64,000 nucleotides of DNA from Lingula anatina (Eukaryota; Brachiopoda; Lingulata; Lingulida; Lingulidae): NCBI RefSeq assembly GCF_001039355.2, contig NW_019773513.1, positions 459,047-523,046 of the forward strand, given 5' to 3'. The first letter of the stretch is position 1, and every line of letters starts with the position of its first letter. The translations under genes and the position numbers were made by a program. Shown one piece after another: positions 11,261 through 22,796 of this stretch. A model generated the notes under the pieces. It was given only the letters and a program-made list of their open reading frames with translations, made no database searches and was not told the origin of the DNA.

Positions 11261-12250
11261 ACACACACACACCTCAGCGCCCTTTAAACCCATGGTCTCA
11301 GATTGTTGGACACTTCCGGTTAGTATCAAACTCCGGCAAATTTGTCCTTTCATTGTCAATTGTAACAGCTCAGTTTGAGCTAAGCGCTTGGCAACTCGAA
11401 GCACGATCCGCCCAATTTGTCCATTTGACGCTTTGTGTATGTTTTGGGGATTTTTAGAGATCATAGAAAACAACAAAAAAGTAAAGTTCTTTTCAACTTT
11501 GAAGTTTCCATAGATTAATGTGGACATTGGATAAAGTTTAGACCAAAAAAGAAAACCCGTTCGAAGAAAAAAAATCTAGAATAGTGACAAATAAAATAGA
11601 CACAAACAGTTTAATTTTGCATTTAGTCTTATTTTTCAAAGAAGATAAGCTTGTGTTATCAAATACTGATTTACGTTTTAAATTCTGTAACATTTGATAT
11701 TGAATGATCAAAATAACAAGTAAGAGGGAGAAACAGATCTAGAAGATTGTCAATCTCACTTTGGTTAAAATAATCTTTGAATCTATTTCTTTTAAATGTA
11801 CATGTCATATTAAAATTTAAAATTTTCACCCAGGCGATCCAGTATTACGTGGTGTTTATAACACATCGTCAAAATGTGTTCCTACTTTTTGCAATACAAG
11901 CAGTCTAAAAAGCATAAACATGTGTTCCATGCCATTGTTATGGAAAAACAAGTCAATTATATTATATATATAGGAATGAAGCTAAAAAACATGCTGCAAT
12001 TTGAAAATTACCTTCATAACGTATTGCATCGTTGAGATTAGTTTTGACTGTTTGCTAAAACATCTAAAGCGTAAAAAATTTGTTCCATGCCATTGTTCTG
12101 GAGAAGCAAATCAATTTAACTGTAGATCTATATGGAAAGCATTGTATATTTTGAAAATAACATTCAAAGAAAAAAATTACATTAAATCGTACTGCGTTTG
12201 TAAGCCTGTACCTGTATTTGTAAGTTTGAAAATCAACACGGATCTATCAA
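11261..12250. repeat. 3' flank of the second actinoporin-like gene, copy 2 of the segmental duplication
   Basis: This matches 5530-6600 block by block. Three loosely repeated units with 'gtgttccatgccattgtt' sit near 11870, 11920 and 12075. Open frames at 11198-11527 and 12001-12255 are not conserved in the paralogous copy. Confidence 0.6.
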
Positions 12251-12251
12251 A

Positions 12252-13502
12252 TTAAAAGTCAACATTTTGTGGAATACAGTAGAGCATCGCAAGAAGGGTT
12301 GTAAAAAACATATATAAAGCTGTTGCTGGAAAGGAAAAGAAGGCTCGAGAGCCAGATTTCGTGTAGGAGATGATCTTGCAGCATTGGCATGTTCGTACAT
12401 CACGGTTACAGTTTAGGGTGTCCAAGAATTCTGTAGTAGTGGGTTGCTTGGCCACGACTAGGACAGCTTTGTCAATACTATCATGGCAGTCATAGACGTC
12501 AACTTGCATCGTAGCCCTCTCGAGGTCAGTCATGACGACAGACACTTTGTAACCGCATTCTGGACGTATGACGTATCGAATGGTGTCGTCTGCTACCAAG
12601 GGATATAAAGGGGATATGGACTTCATGCCGTCGTGTAGGGTTTCTTTTATGGCCGAGTACTTGGCTCTATAAGCAAATATTCTGGCGTTGTAGGTGGTTG
12701 GGGGTCCCACGTGGAATAATATAGTAACAAAAAAGACTGTTCCCTCGATATTGTACACAAATGATCCTTCAGGTTTTCCGTCTTTTTCGGCTTGATCAAA
12801 CTCCAGGACAGTGGCTTGCCCTGGGCCTATTCTCCGCGGTAGAATCACTTTCAGCCTCGATGCCTTTGTATATACAACGGGATTCACCAAAGATTTTCTC
12901 TCCATGAAGTTACGTATGGTCACAATACAAGTGCGAGTAATGGAATTCTGAAAGTAAAAAAATAATAATAATAAGAAATACTAACAATGATAAAGAATAT
13001 AAATAAACGGGCATGGGCTAATTTGGGATTTTGCTAAGGAATGGGGGCACAAAGATAAAAACAATGCCTCGCATGATCACACATGGAAGAAGATGGGGGG
13101 ATTTCTGGTTTTAATTTGTCACGTTCCCTTCTCTTAGGTTTATTGGGGAAGGGGGGTGGAAGGCGGGTAAAGATGGCGGTAGTTATTACAGCTGTGCTGT
13201 CATTTTTCCGCCATTGATGGAATAATTGTGAAAGATGCTAAGTAAAATATTATATTACTTTTATGATATATTAAACTGGCTCAAAACGTTTGAAAATGGA
13301 AATTGCTTTTTTTTTTCGTGAATTGCTTTTAAATGTGACTATATGACCAAATGGATTGCTATTGCAGTAGGCCTATATTTTCCTTTCTATGCTGAAATTA
13401 CAAGATGGTTATTCAAGCCTGCTCTTTTAACCAGTTTAATTCATCCAAAGTGAAGTTGGAATATTTGATAACACGAAGAACTTTATTAATTCACATAAAC
13501 AA

Positions 13503-13539
<37 letters not shown>

Positions 13540-13806
13540 CAAACAAACACTTACGGGCAAACTATCAAGTATGTTGTTAATAACGTCCAGTCCTGCCGTT
13601 ACGACAGAAGTGACCTTGCCGATGTCCTCCCATGCATCATTCTTAACAGGTGTTTCGACGTCGTCTTCCAGATCCTCTTCCATTGTAAAGAGGTGTGAAG
13701 AATTTTTTTCCACCGCATCATCAGATAAAAATTTGTCATCAGTAGCTTCGCTGTACTGGATGAAAAGCAAAACAGAAATGACCGTGGATATCATCCTGAA
13801 ACCCAT
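12252..13806 (-). CDS. Actinoporin-like protein with predicted GPI-anchor tail, copy 2
   Basis: Two exons, 13806-13555 and 12947-12252, join in phase 0 at GT-AG sites and give a predicted 315 residues. The layout is that of the first copy: signal peptide (about 1-22), acidic pro-region, a potential amphipathic helix at the end of exon 1, beta-sandwich domain, a Cys-rich linker ending Cys-Gln-Cys-Cys, and a hydrophobic C-terminal stretch. Unlike copy 1 the pro-region shows no Arg-Arg before the helix, so processing may differ. The helix and pro-region have diverged far more than the domain and the signal peptide. A few polar residues follow the hydrophobic tail, which is slightly less typical of a GPI signal and leaves a single-pass anchor possible. 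No stops or frameshifts are seen. Confidence 0.72.
13506..13538. repeat. (GA)n microsatellite in intron
   Basis: Simple GA repeat directly after the donor of exon 1 of the second actinoporin-like gene. Confidence 0.9.
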
Positions 13807-14560
13807 GTTGGACTAATTTAAACTGACCACACCTTGCTTTCAGTTTGTCGCAGTAAGTATACGCAGCTCGTCTGAAGAGACTTGCTGGAATGACTCGAAT
13901 TGATCCGCTTCCTGCTTTTGTGCAAAAAATAATAATAATAAATTATTATCACCGAAGATAACTTTATCTACGTTTTTTCGTGATATCTTAACTCTCTGAG
14001 GTGAGAGTGGCAGCGAGTTGATGATCTCCATGCTAATCATCTGACCCGCTTTTTGGTACACAAATGCATTATCATTTATTTGGCATGCACCACATACAAC
14101 TACAAGCCTGGTGGACCCATACATGAGTTTTGGCTCTTGTCTCCTTTTCTGACCGATCTTCTTGTCCTTAATACACATCTATAGAGATATTATGTTACTG
14201 TACAGCTGGGAACACTACATGTAACACCCTCCTACCTCAAAGAAACAATTTTTAGCCTTGTTGGACTGTGACACAATGTACATTGACATAATATACTGTG
14301 GCAATCTGACAGTCACATAGAAAACTCACCAATTTTTGTTAAGGGGCATATGAACCAATAAAAAAATAAAAATACTATAGGAACTCATGCCACCAAAAAC
14401 ATTGTTCATAATAATGGTGATATACGTTTGTCATTCCTAGTAGAAACTTATTAGTGAAACCCTTCTCTAGGAATGTTTGGATTCCCAAGCTTATGATAGT
14501 AAAATTTGTAGAACGGCACGCTGGATGTGTGAGTATCACGAGTACCAAAATTAGGGTCAG

Positions 14561-15175
14561 ATGAGTAGCATGGAGATCATGAATTCGGTGCCACTCCGAC
14601 CACAGATAGTTAAGATATCACAAAAACGTAATAAAATTATCTTCAGTGATACTGTTTGTTTTGCAAAAATGTGGGAGTCGAATCAATTGGGAGTCAATCC
14701 ATCATGTTTCTCAATAAATGCTGCGTATACTTACTGCGGCAAACCGAAAGTAAGGTGTGGTCAGTTTTAATTTGCCCAGCATGGGTTTCACCATGATGTC
14801 ATCGGTTATTTTCGTTTTGCTTTTCGCTCAGTGCCCCTCCCTCCAACAAACATAAGCGAAGGGAAAGTGGCAAAAGCAAGAATTCCCTTCCTCTTCTTGC
14901 CTATGCAATCATACAAGGCAATATCTTTTTGATACCCCCCCCCCCCGTTCTTTATCATAATCCATGATTTGCCAGAGCTCGTTAACTTAATTTCTTTTAC
15001 ATTTAATTCCTTCAATTTTTATATGTTTAGGAGGCATGTGATCATATGTAATTTCCTAAACACAAAAGCCTTGGTGAATTCAACTGTATACTAGCATCAA
15101 AAGTGAAAATGATTCCACCCCAGAGAATCGGCCCAGAGCAAGCCACTGTCCTGGAGTTTGATCAAGCTGAAACGA
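14561..15175 (+). pseudogene. Inverted, broken third actinoporin-like copy
   Basis: On the plus strand 14561-14780 resembles the 5' flank of the two intact genes. An ATG at 14781 begins a recognisable signal-peptide stretch that runs into unrelated sequence and stops after about 23 codons. Intron-like sequence with the poly-C tract follows. Then 15037-15175 resembles the start of exon 2, with in-frame stops and at least one frameshift, and ends abruptly against a dispersed 'aacgattctggcaac' repeat. The pro-region and helix part of exon 1 and most of exon 2 are missing. Orientation is opposite to the intact genes. Confidence 0.75.
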
Positions 15176-15284
15176 TTCTGGCAACCAAAACCAATTGTCG
15201 TTTTTCAAAAACGATTCTGATGCTGAAAAAAAAAACAGATCGTTTTTTGCTGTGGTAAACAGGAGTGGAGGGAGGAGGAGGCGA

Positions 15285-15400
15285 CCGGGGGCTAGCGTCT
15301 ACAACGACCACGTGACCTTTACCGCTGAAGCCGAGCAGGGTGTTACAGTCTCTACTCGCCGTGTGTTGAGACCGGTGTGACGTGACAGTGAGTCCCCTAT
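15285..15400. repeat. Copy of the dispersed GC-richer repeat
   Basis: Resembles about 1425-1545 (shared blocks around 'tttaccgctgaagc' and 'gagaccg'). It lies directly after the pseudogene end. Confidence 0.4.
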
Positions 15401-15539
15401 GAGAGAGAGTGCGGTTCCCATTAATTTGTACAGGTAAGCCTCGCCCTAGATTTTGACCCACTTACGTCGGGCTCATCCTAACCAGTATAACTAAATGGAA
15501 GACGAATGCCCTATTGCACAGGCCTTCAGTTTCGTCACA

Positions 15540-15965
15540 CCTTTTTTAGGTGCCAGAATTGTTTTTGAAAGAACGAATGTACTTTCTACCTTGTAGTTGC
15601 CAGGTTAGGTTTTGAAAAACGGTGTCTGGTTGACAGGTTCGTTTTTTAATAACGAAACTTAAAACTAAAAACTAGACACTAACTACAGCGCACTTTTATT
15701 GCACATAATAAAATATGCGGTACTGGTAGATGGTAGATAATATCCATATTATTGGAATATGTTTGCTTTTATGTGTTGATCCCGATTTCAATATGAAATG
15801 TGTGGTCACAATATAGTAAAAATAACATAAATACGTGAGTGTGGTAACACAACGTCCAAGTATATTATTTGGAAAGTTGACTTCTAGTACGTACAATGCA
15901 TCTACTGAAATTCTAAATCATGCAGCATAATTAGGAATGGTGCCTTCAGCAAGTCCGTTTTCTTA
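15540..15965. repeat. Dispersed repeat units and module
   Basis: 15540-15690 has several 'gccaggtt...ttttgaaaaacgg' units; 15695-15960 matches 9845-10110. This marks the distal edge of the repeat-rich actinoporin-like region. Confidence 0.5.
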
Positions 15966-16099
15966 TAGACTTCGGTCAAAGTGAAAATGTCTCTTTATAG
16001 TGTCGCAAAATGAATAAAAGAGTTTGAATTGGTACTTTTGATCCTGACAGTAAACATACAGCAAAATCCTCGAATATTCTTAAACAAACGCGACCGTAA

Positions 16100-16349
16100 T
16101 TAACCAAAGCACATAGCAGGACCTCCAGATTCCAGCCATGCTTTATATACTGCGTCAAACTTCTCGTTTTGGGTAACTGTAAACCAATTTTTCCAATCAC
16201 CGACTTGACCTAAATTAAGAAAGAAAAAATATTGAGAATTTCTATTCAATGCAATACAAATTTTCATTTATCTACTATCATTACTATTTGTCCATATACA
16301 CAATACAAAGTAGTTAGAAAACTTTTTAATGCATTTCTGTGTTCAATAA

Positions 16350-16403
<54 letters not shown>

Positions 16404-18810
16404 ACGCATTGTAGCTGGAAACATGACTCAGAACAATGGCTTTTATAAAAATATTTATAGGAGTCCTAAAAATACGCGAGTGCTTTTCGTTTCAGTGTAA
16501 TTTCACAAATAATAGACTTTTTCACCGTATATATACATCCAGCTAGCGCATAATGATATTTGATGATATTTACAGAGCCATTAACTTGAGAAATATATTA
16601 ACTGAGTTACAAAATTTACTAGTAAGTCGCGAAAAGGGAGAGAATGGAGACAGATAGAGAAAGTCAATGTTACCTTTCCGATACATGATTTTGTTTTCCA
16701 TCTCCGACATTTGTTTGCATTGTTTCATGGTACCAAAGGAACACCTGTCTGCCATCTCCAGGTACCTGCTCTCAGGGAGTGACACGCCCAGAAAGTGGGC
16801 AATGACTTTTATCTCAGAGACCAAATCCTGGGAATAGCATATTACAGATTTATTTTGGCCGACGCAAGAAGCATGTACTAAAATGTTGATGAAACATAAC
16901 TATCACTAATGAAATTTAGCTGAATTGCTAGCTATTAGCTTTCAAAAGAAAGTGAAAGGAAAAAATCATGTGTTGTGAAATCTATAAAAAAGTGATTATT
17001 ATAAAAGTAAGTGTTCTGGAAAAACTCCTTTAAGTTTAATATAGCAATAAACGGGGGTTTTATGATTTTCACGTGAATTCGGGGAATTACTTCCCGCGGT
17101 AAAATATGGAATACAAGGGTAACTGGCATTTTATTTATTTAGGATTACACCCATCTGTCTTGAGAGGGTCAGCACGTTTGGAAAAATAACCTTTTTCAGA
17201 TCTTCATACATGAGAGTGAGGACATTTTCGTCCTTCCCTCCTTCTTTGGACCACTCCATCTCGTAGTCGAACCAACTTCCTCGTACTACTGAAAAATATA
17301 GTCTCATGGTGTACAGTTAGAATCTATACAAACAGACAAAGAGAGGAGGGAGGGGAAGATTACTACTAAGACGATCACAGCTGTTCTCACCGATATACTG
17401 CAGTGATGCACCTACAAAATGGCAATCCATCATTGTCTGCTAGTATTAAATCGTTAAGATATACCACCTTGAGAAAATAAAATGTTTGTTAACCCATGCC
17501 AATTAAGAGATTTGTATAAAAAAGCGCCTTTGCTAAGGTGATAATTTGGTGGAAAATAAAGGGGAAAAGAATCGAAGCAGGCGCCTTTCTAACCTTTTCC
17601 CTCCGTGAAAAGCTGTACCCATCCCTCCCAGGACCCGGAATACTGGTAGACAGAGTGAAGCTCCTTGGTATGGAGGTAGTAGGACACAGCGACATCTTTC
17701 GGATTTCTCATACAGTGGAGGATTTTACTTTTCTTCTGGATGACGTCACGCGGAAGCTGGTGCCACCAGAGGGCGCAACTAAATGTGATCGTTTCAATGA
17801 CGTCGGTACATTATGTCAGTATTCGAGCAAATTGCGACATGATGGGATAAAATGATACACATTATTTGAACTATAATTACAAAAAGATCAGATTAAATGA
17901 GGCGAGCAGCCACTTTTAGGACTGAGCGCAAGTTGAAGTCACAATGTACAAGACAAAATATAGAGCAACATACAAACACGTAAATGCAAGTACATTGTGT
18001 ACATACATGTAAGGCACATATCTAAGAAATAGTGAAACTCATAATATTTGTATTTTGAATAAAAATTGCTTACTTGAACACCCTCGGTGATGGTAAGTTT
18101 GTGAAACTAGCTGCGTCATGGAAGTCAAACTGGGTGGTTTCTTTCGGCTTACTGGTATAGTCGGTGGAGTTACCCAGTAACATATGTACGATTTCCCACA
18201 GCCAGTGTGTACCTTCAGATACACAGACATTGCTGATGTGTAGTTACCTCTGTTACATACCGGGGATTTTATTATGAATACCTATAGTACCCTTAAATAG
18301 TATAGGTAGTCAACAGAGAGAGAGAGAGAGAGGGAAATAATTTTTAAATGGAACGAAATTAAGAGTACATTCGCAGTTACATGCAAGAGTATGAGATCAA
18401 GAACGAATATCAAGTTTGATAAATCGCTGAACCTTTAAAATATTTACCCCAGAATAATAAATTAAATCAAATTTTATTTACTTTTTCAAAATTATCGTCT
18501 TCGGGTAAGTGTAAGTGAACAGCTAATGTTGGATATGGTATATCCTAGACGAACATTCAGAGACAACACTACCTGATTTTGCATAGCAACAAATCCAGAT
18601 GTCATCAGGCCTGCTGACAAACTCGTCCCCTCTCTCTATGTTCTCACGTATCCCCTTCACTGCAGGCAAATAATGCCCATTGTAGGGAATATAGGATAGC
18701 GTCTTTCCGTTGTGGTCAGTGATGACCGAAACGCTGTCTTGGTCTTTGTCTGACGTCCACTCGTTTATAATCTTGTCCAGAGTTCCGTGGTCATCTTGTG
18801 GAGTGCCCAT
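16100..18810 (-). CDS. Cytosolic sulfotransferase (SULT family), six exons
   Basis: Exons 18810-18573, 18212-18074, 17778-17594, 17288-17191, 16827-16674 and 16209-16100 have matching phases 1, 2, 1, 0, 1 and encode 307 residues, normal for the family. The enzyme transfers sulfate from PAPS to hydroxyl or amine acceptors in the cytosol. Visible signatures are the 5'-phosphosulfate loop 'CYAKSGTHW' (about 75-83), the catalytic-His region 'WWHQLP' (His132), the 3'-phosphate motif '[11 protein letters not shown]' (about 150-160), '[10 protein letters not shown]', 'YEDLKK', 'CSFGTMK' and the C-terminal 'RKG...[13 protein letters not shown]', which includes the dimer motif KxxxTVxxxE. Oddities are an Ala where the P-loop usually has Pro and a short insertion before the catalytic His. 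The start codon follows a likely acceptor (ending TTCACAG), so a 5' UTR exon probably lies upstream. No signal peptide is seen. The substrate cannot be told. Confidence 0.9.
16350..16402. repeat. (ATT)n microsatellite
   Basis: Trinucleotide run in the last intron of the sulfotransferase gene; its reading as poly-Tyr is meaningless. Confidence 0.95.
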
Positions 18811-18856
18811 GGCTGTGAACAAGCAATACATGTATTGTTGGCATAATGTACATGTA

Positions 18857-19023
18857 CAGGCCCGTAGCCAGGGGGGTTCGGGGGGTTCGAAAGAACCGCC
18901 CCTTTTGCTGGGAAAAGGTCCACTCTGGGTAAAATTTGATCTAGGTACATGAAGTTTTTATGGGAAAAGGTCCACTTTTTATGAAAAAGAAGCCCCCAAT
19001 TGAAATTGCTGGCTACGGGCCTG
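18857..19023. mobile_element. MITE with 14-bp perfect terminal inverted repeats
   Basis: 'caggcccgtagcca' at 18857-18870 and its exact complement 'tggctacgggcctg' at 19010-19023. Possible flanking duplication ATGTA (ends at 18856; begins at 19024). The interior is G-rich, with two 'gggaaaaggtccac' blocks and no coding capacity. Confidence 0.75.
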
Positions 19024-19030
19024 ATGTAAT

Positions 19031-19219
19031 AAGGCCCTTAGCCAGTGTTTTCAAAGGGGAGGGGGAGGGGTCTTTTTCTGAAAAAAGTGGATCTTTTGCC
19101 CTAAAAACTTCGTGTGCCGAGACTAAATTTTACTTAGAGCGGACCATTTTCCAAATAAAAGGGCGGTTCATGCGAATCCCGGACCCCCCCCCCCCACGCA
19201 CCTGTTGGCCACGGGCCTG
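19031..19219. mobile_element. Second, more diverged MITE of the same family
   Basis: The ends 'aaggcccttagcca' (19031-19044) and 'tggccacgggcctg' (19206-19219) are degenerate versions of the neighbouring element's termini. Interior blocks such as 'gaaaaaagtggatcttttgcc' parallel the neighbour. The two elements are separated by only 7 bp. Confidence 0.65.
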
Positions 19220-19499
19220 TGTAACAATTCCTCCGTAGTCAAGCTGTAACCATGTATAAACACAATGAGAGGCACTCCTCCGGCTTCGATGTGTAACAAA
19301 ATTCGTATCATAGAAATTTCAGCACAATTCCTTTAATCAGTTGATCGCTGGAAACCCGAAACGGACAAAGAGAATTGCGATCCATTGATCCGTCTTTGAG
19401 TTATAAACTCCCCTACCATGAGTGTTACCCCTAACGCAATGTGTAAAGTGACACCAAAAATCATGCCATAAACCAATGTTACTTTTTCAAATATAAAAG

Positions 19500-22400
19500 G
19501 GATTTTTTCCCAAAAATGTATTGATTGTCCAACCAAAATAAACTATCCATAGTAAAAAATCAACCACACATTTTAGTATTTTTTACAGTTTTTTTCTGGA
19601 TTGGAGGACGCTGTTGTCGCGTCTGTGCGTGGAGTCAAAAAGTTATGTATATCGTTTGCGCAGTGATGGTGTTCCACATACTGTGCAAAGATAGTAGAGG
19701 TCGTCTATGAAGGTGTTATGGGCTGATGCATTACAACGGTTGAAGTCTCTGTTGATAGGTTTAATTCTGCATCATCTATAAGCATTCACATGTGGCCATG
19801 AAATAATATGCTCACTGAAAATTTACAAAGATGAAACACTGATTATCAATCGAAAACGTACATGAACGCACATGTATCATTTTAAGTATCGTACGACTTA
19901 CTAGTATGTTTCAGTGTCCTTCCCTTGGTAATATGATATATATACTAACGGAGCACTTATACACTACCAGTAAACTGCCTGGCCCTTGGTCCACCTTAAT
20001 TAGCAATTAAAATTGATGAATATTCACGTGAATATCATCAGCTGTTCACTGCACGGTTGCCGGCGGCCATTACACCGTCCACTCAGCAGAAGCATCAATA
20101 ATCATAGGTTATCAGTAGCACTGGTTTTAATTGGGGCAAATCTACTGTGTCTTGACCTGCTGGTTAGGGGCCACTGTGAGTACAGCCCAGGGCTGTGTGC
20201 CTTAGCCTAATAGCGTTGACATGACCCAGTTAAGGACCCTTTACACTTGACGGCGTCCTTTCTGCGATCAAAAATGTGGTCAGAACGCTCAACGGTCACC
20301 AAAGCGGTTAAATCGTGTTTCAGTGTAAATGCTTCTGCGTCCATTGTGCGTTCTTTGAATCTAGATTTTAACTGTAAATGCCCCTTTACACTAGTTGGCA
20401 TCCTTTCTGCGTCCCTTCCGCAAACAAAAATGTGGTCAGGACGCTCAACCGTCGACAAAGCAATTTTAATTGACGGAGACTTAATTTTAAGTGCCTTAGT
20501 CGTCTGCATCCCTTGCTCGTCCTTTGAACGACCGAATCTTGATTTTACCTGTAAAAATGCGAGCTACTGGCATGTGCGTCCACTGGTCGACCTGTCTACC
20601 TCCACTATGCGTCCCCTGTGCAACCCACGGAGTCCACTGCGATGTTTGAGCGTCCACTGAGCATCCTGGTTGTGTTCTCTGTACTGTACCTTCATCAACG
20701 ATCAGTGGCTACCATTCTACGATCTTTTTGCCTCCTGCTAGTCCGATGAGCGTTGTTTGGGCGTCCTTCGATATATTGACTTTATTATATTTTTTTCATC
20801 AGTACTAACCTGGCCACCCAATGAAGAACATCTTCAGAAAACAAAACATTTAATTAGGAATTAATTAATTTTTTCAAACTACTGTACATGTGATGCAAGG
20901 TCTGAATGCTATACCCATGCAGTTCTTTCTATTGAACACGGTGGTACACATGTACTCTCATAATTATTGAATATGGAATATCACAAATCTACAATATATT
21001 TACGACTAGTTCTGATAATTGATCTCAAATGAAACTTGCATAAATAAAAAATGATTATTTATAATTCCACTTTAATATAGATTTTCTTCGTCAGATAAAA
21101 ATCTTTAAAAACTGGATAGAGCACTACATAACAGCCAATAATTCCATAACAACGCGTTGAAAGTCCGTCTAGAATTGCCACTACCTACATTATATTCATA
21201 ACCTTATACTAAGTATGTCAAGGTTGATTATGATGTACGACTAGGTCAGGAATGAGTTCTATAGCTTTATGGGTTCTAAACGGAAACCATATGCCAGCTA
21301 TAAATCCATTATAATTACGATAGTACAGATACTAAACTAGTCGAACGACAAAAAGCTAAAGAAGGGGTTTAACAAAACGGAATCGTGACCAAGGTACGTA
21401 ATATTACAAAGTTGTTGTAACAGTTCTTCTCTGTCAGTGTACATGTTAATCTTTATCCCTTGCAAATTAATAACATATTGGATTGCCGATGAAGTGCTCA
21501 GCTTCGATGCATATGTATAAAAGATCAATTCTGGACCACTCTCAGTAACTTGCCGAATTTTTAGGACTGAGTTTAACGCAATTATTTGTCACGAGGAATA
21601 TTTGCCAGAATATTCTATTTAGCAATTTTGTTAGTTAGTTAGTCAGCTTAATCTCTACATATAATGACTTAAACAATATTACATGGTTAAAGATAGCTAG
21701 GTGTAATCGACCACATTAAATATATAAATATAGATAGATACTACAATAAAGGGACCTACGGACAATCCTAACGTTTTCAAAAAATTTCGGTTCCATTAAT
21801 GATCTTGTATTTTACTTAGAAAGATATCACAATATACTAGTATGCTACAGAATCTGCCTACAAACAACGTTGGATTGCTAAAGGTAGCACACTATGTATT
21901 ACTTTACCACCTGTTTAAGGGGGTAATTGCTGCACATACCATTCATAAACAAATATTAATCACTTTGGCAGCTTCAGTGCGACTGTACATATATTTGTAG
22001 CGTTTGAAGATACACGCGTGCATATGCAACTTAATTAGATATAACCGTCAAGTTTAATGTATATTATTTCTTAGAATTACTAATAGTTTATGTAGAGTTC
22101 AACAAAACAACGTAATGCGTGGCGCCAGTTACTAGTATTTCATTTTATGCATAACTTAAAATGAAACAGTTCATACCAGCCACAGTTAGCTGTACCTTTT
22201 TGGACGCCACTTGTCACCTACATTGGATGTTTTGGTTATAGAACCTTCACTGGTATTCTATTTCATGCACTGCCAAATGTCGAACGCTGTCTTGATGTTT
22301 TGTTGTTGTTTGTGGGAAAAGTTTGGTAAAATTTGGGCATTCTGTAACACATCCAACAACAAGATGAATAACATAAGTTTTCTTTCTTCCTTTTTTTGTG

Positions 22401-22796
22401 ATTGTTTTTTTTTTTAGCTGTTTCTACAACAATTGAATTTGCAAGAAATAATTGTAAGTGAATGGTTTTCTAGGCACAGTACCAGTATTATATGAAATTG
22501 AAATCGCTGTCTTAAAGCTATTTTGACAATCTGTACAGTATGGTATTATTCTTATTATTCTCAGTACGGAGATGGAAACAAGGGAAGAGCCAGAGCAATT
22601 GACGACCAGTGAAAGGAGAAAAGAAGAATCTAGGAGCGTGTTTGTGTACAGACTTATTCGACAGATCTTCTTTGTTCTAACTTGGTTTTCGCTGGTAAGA
22701 CACCATCACATTTTGAGTACAGATAGACTTCATCAGTCATTGAAGATTATTATAGATCTACAGTTATTGAATTTGGCTGGGGTCGGTAGTTCCATA
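19500..22796. repeat. First apparent allele of the transporter 5' region
   Basis: Nearly identical, in the same order, to 23822-27118. Differences are scattered substitutions and small indels (for example extra 'tagtattttg' near 24050, missing 'cttaattag' near 26350). The second copy starts immediately after an N. Such even, low divergence over more than 3 kb of noncoding DNA is what two alleles of one locus look like. A subregion at about 20215-20650 (and 24550-24990) contains two loosely repeated blocks with 'aaaaatgtggtcag(a/g)acgctcaac'; its open frames are not supported as genes. Confidence 0.85.
22572..22694 (+). CDS. Coding exon 1 of the MFSD4/NaGLT1-like transporter, apparent first allele (partial)
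   Basis: ATG at 22572, donor CTG|GTAAGA after 22694, phase 0, 41 codons. It corresponds to exon 26889-27017 in the second copy, with two fewer codons and several amino-acid changes in the N-terminal cytoplasmic segment; the start of the first membrane helix is unchanged. Downstream exons are not present before the N at 23821, so this is an orphan allelic exon. An acceptor-like 'cttattattctcag' ends 7 bp upstream of the ATG, implying a 5' UTR exon. Confidence 0.8.

Noticed and set aside
20013-20660. Open frames on both strands, repeated at 24350-24997
   Set aside because: They are doubled only because the region is present twice as apparent alleles. The sequence contains internally repeated blocks, the frames overlap on opposite strands, and no domain is visible.
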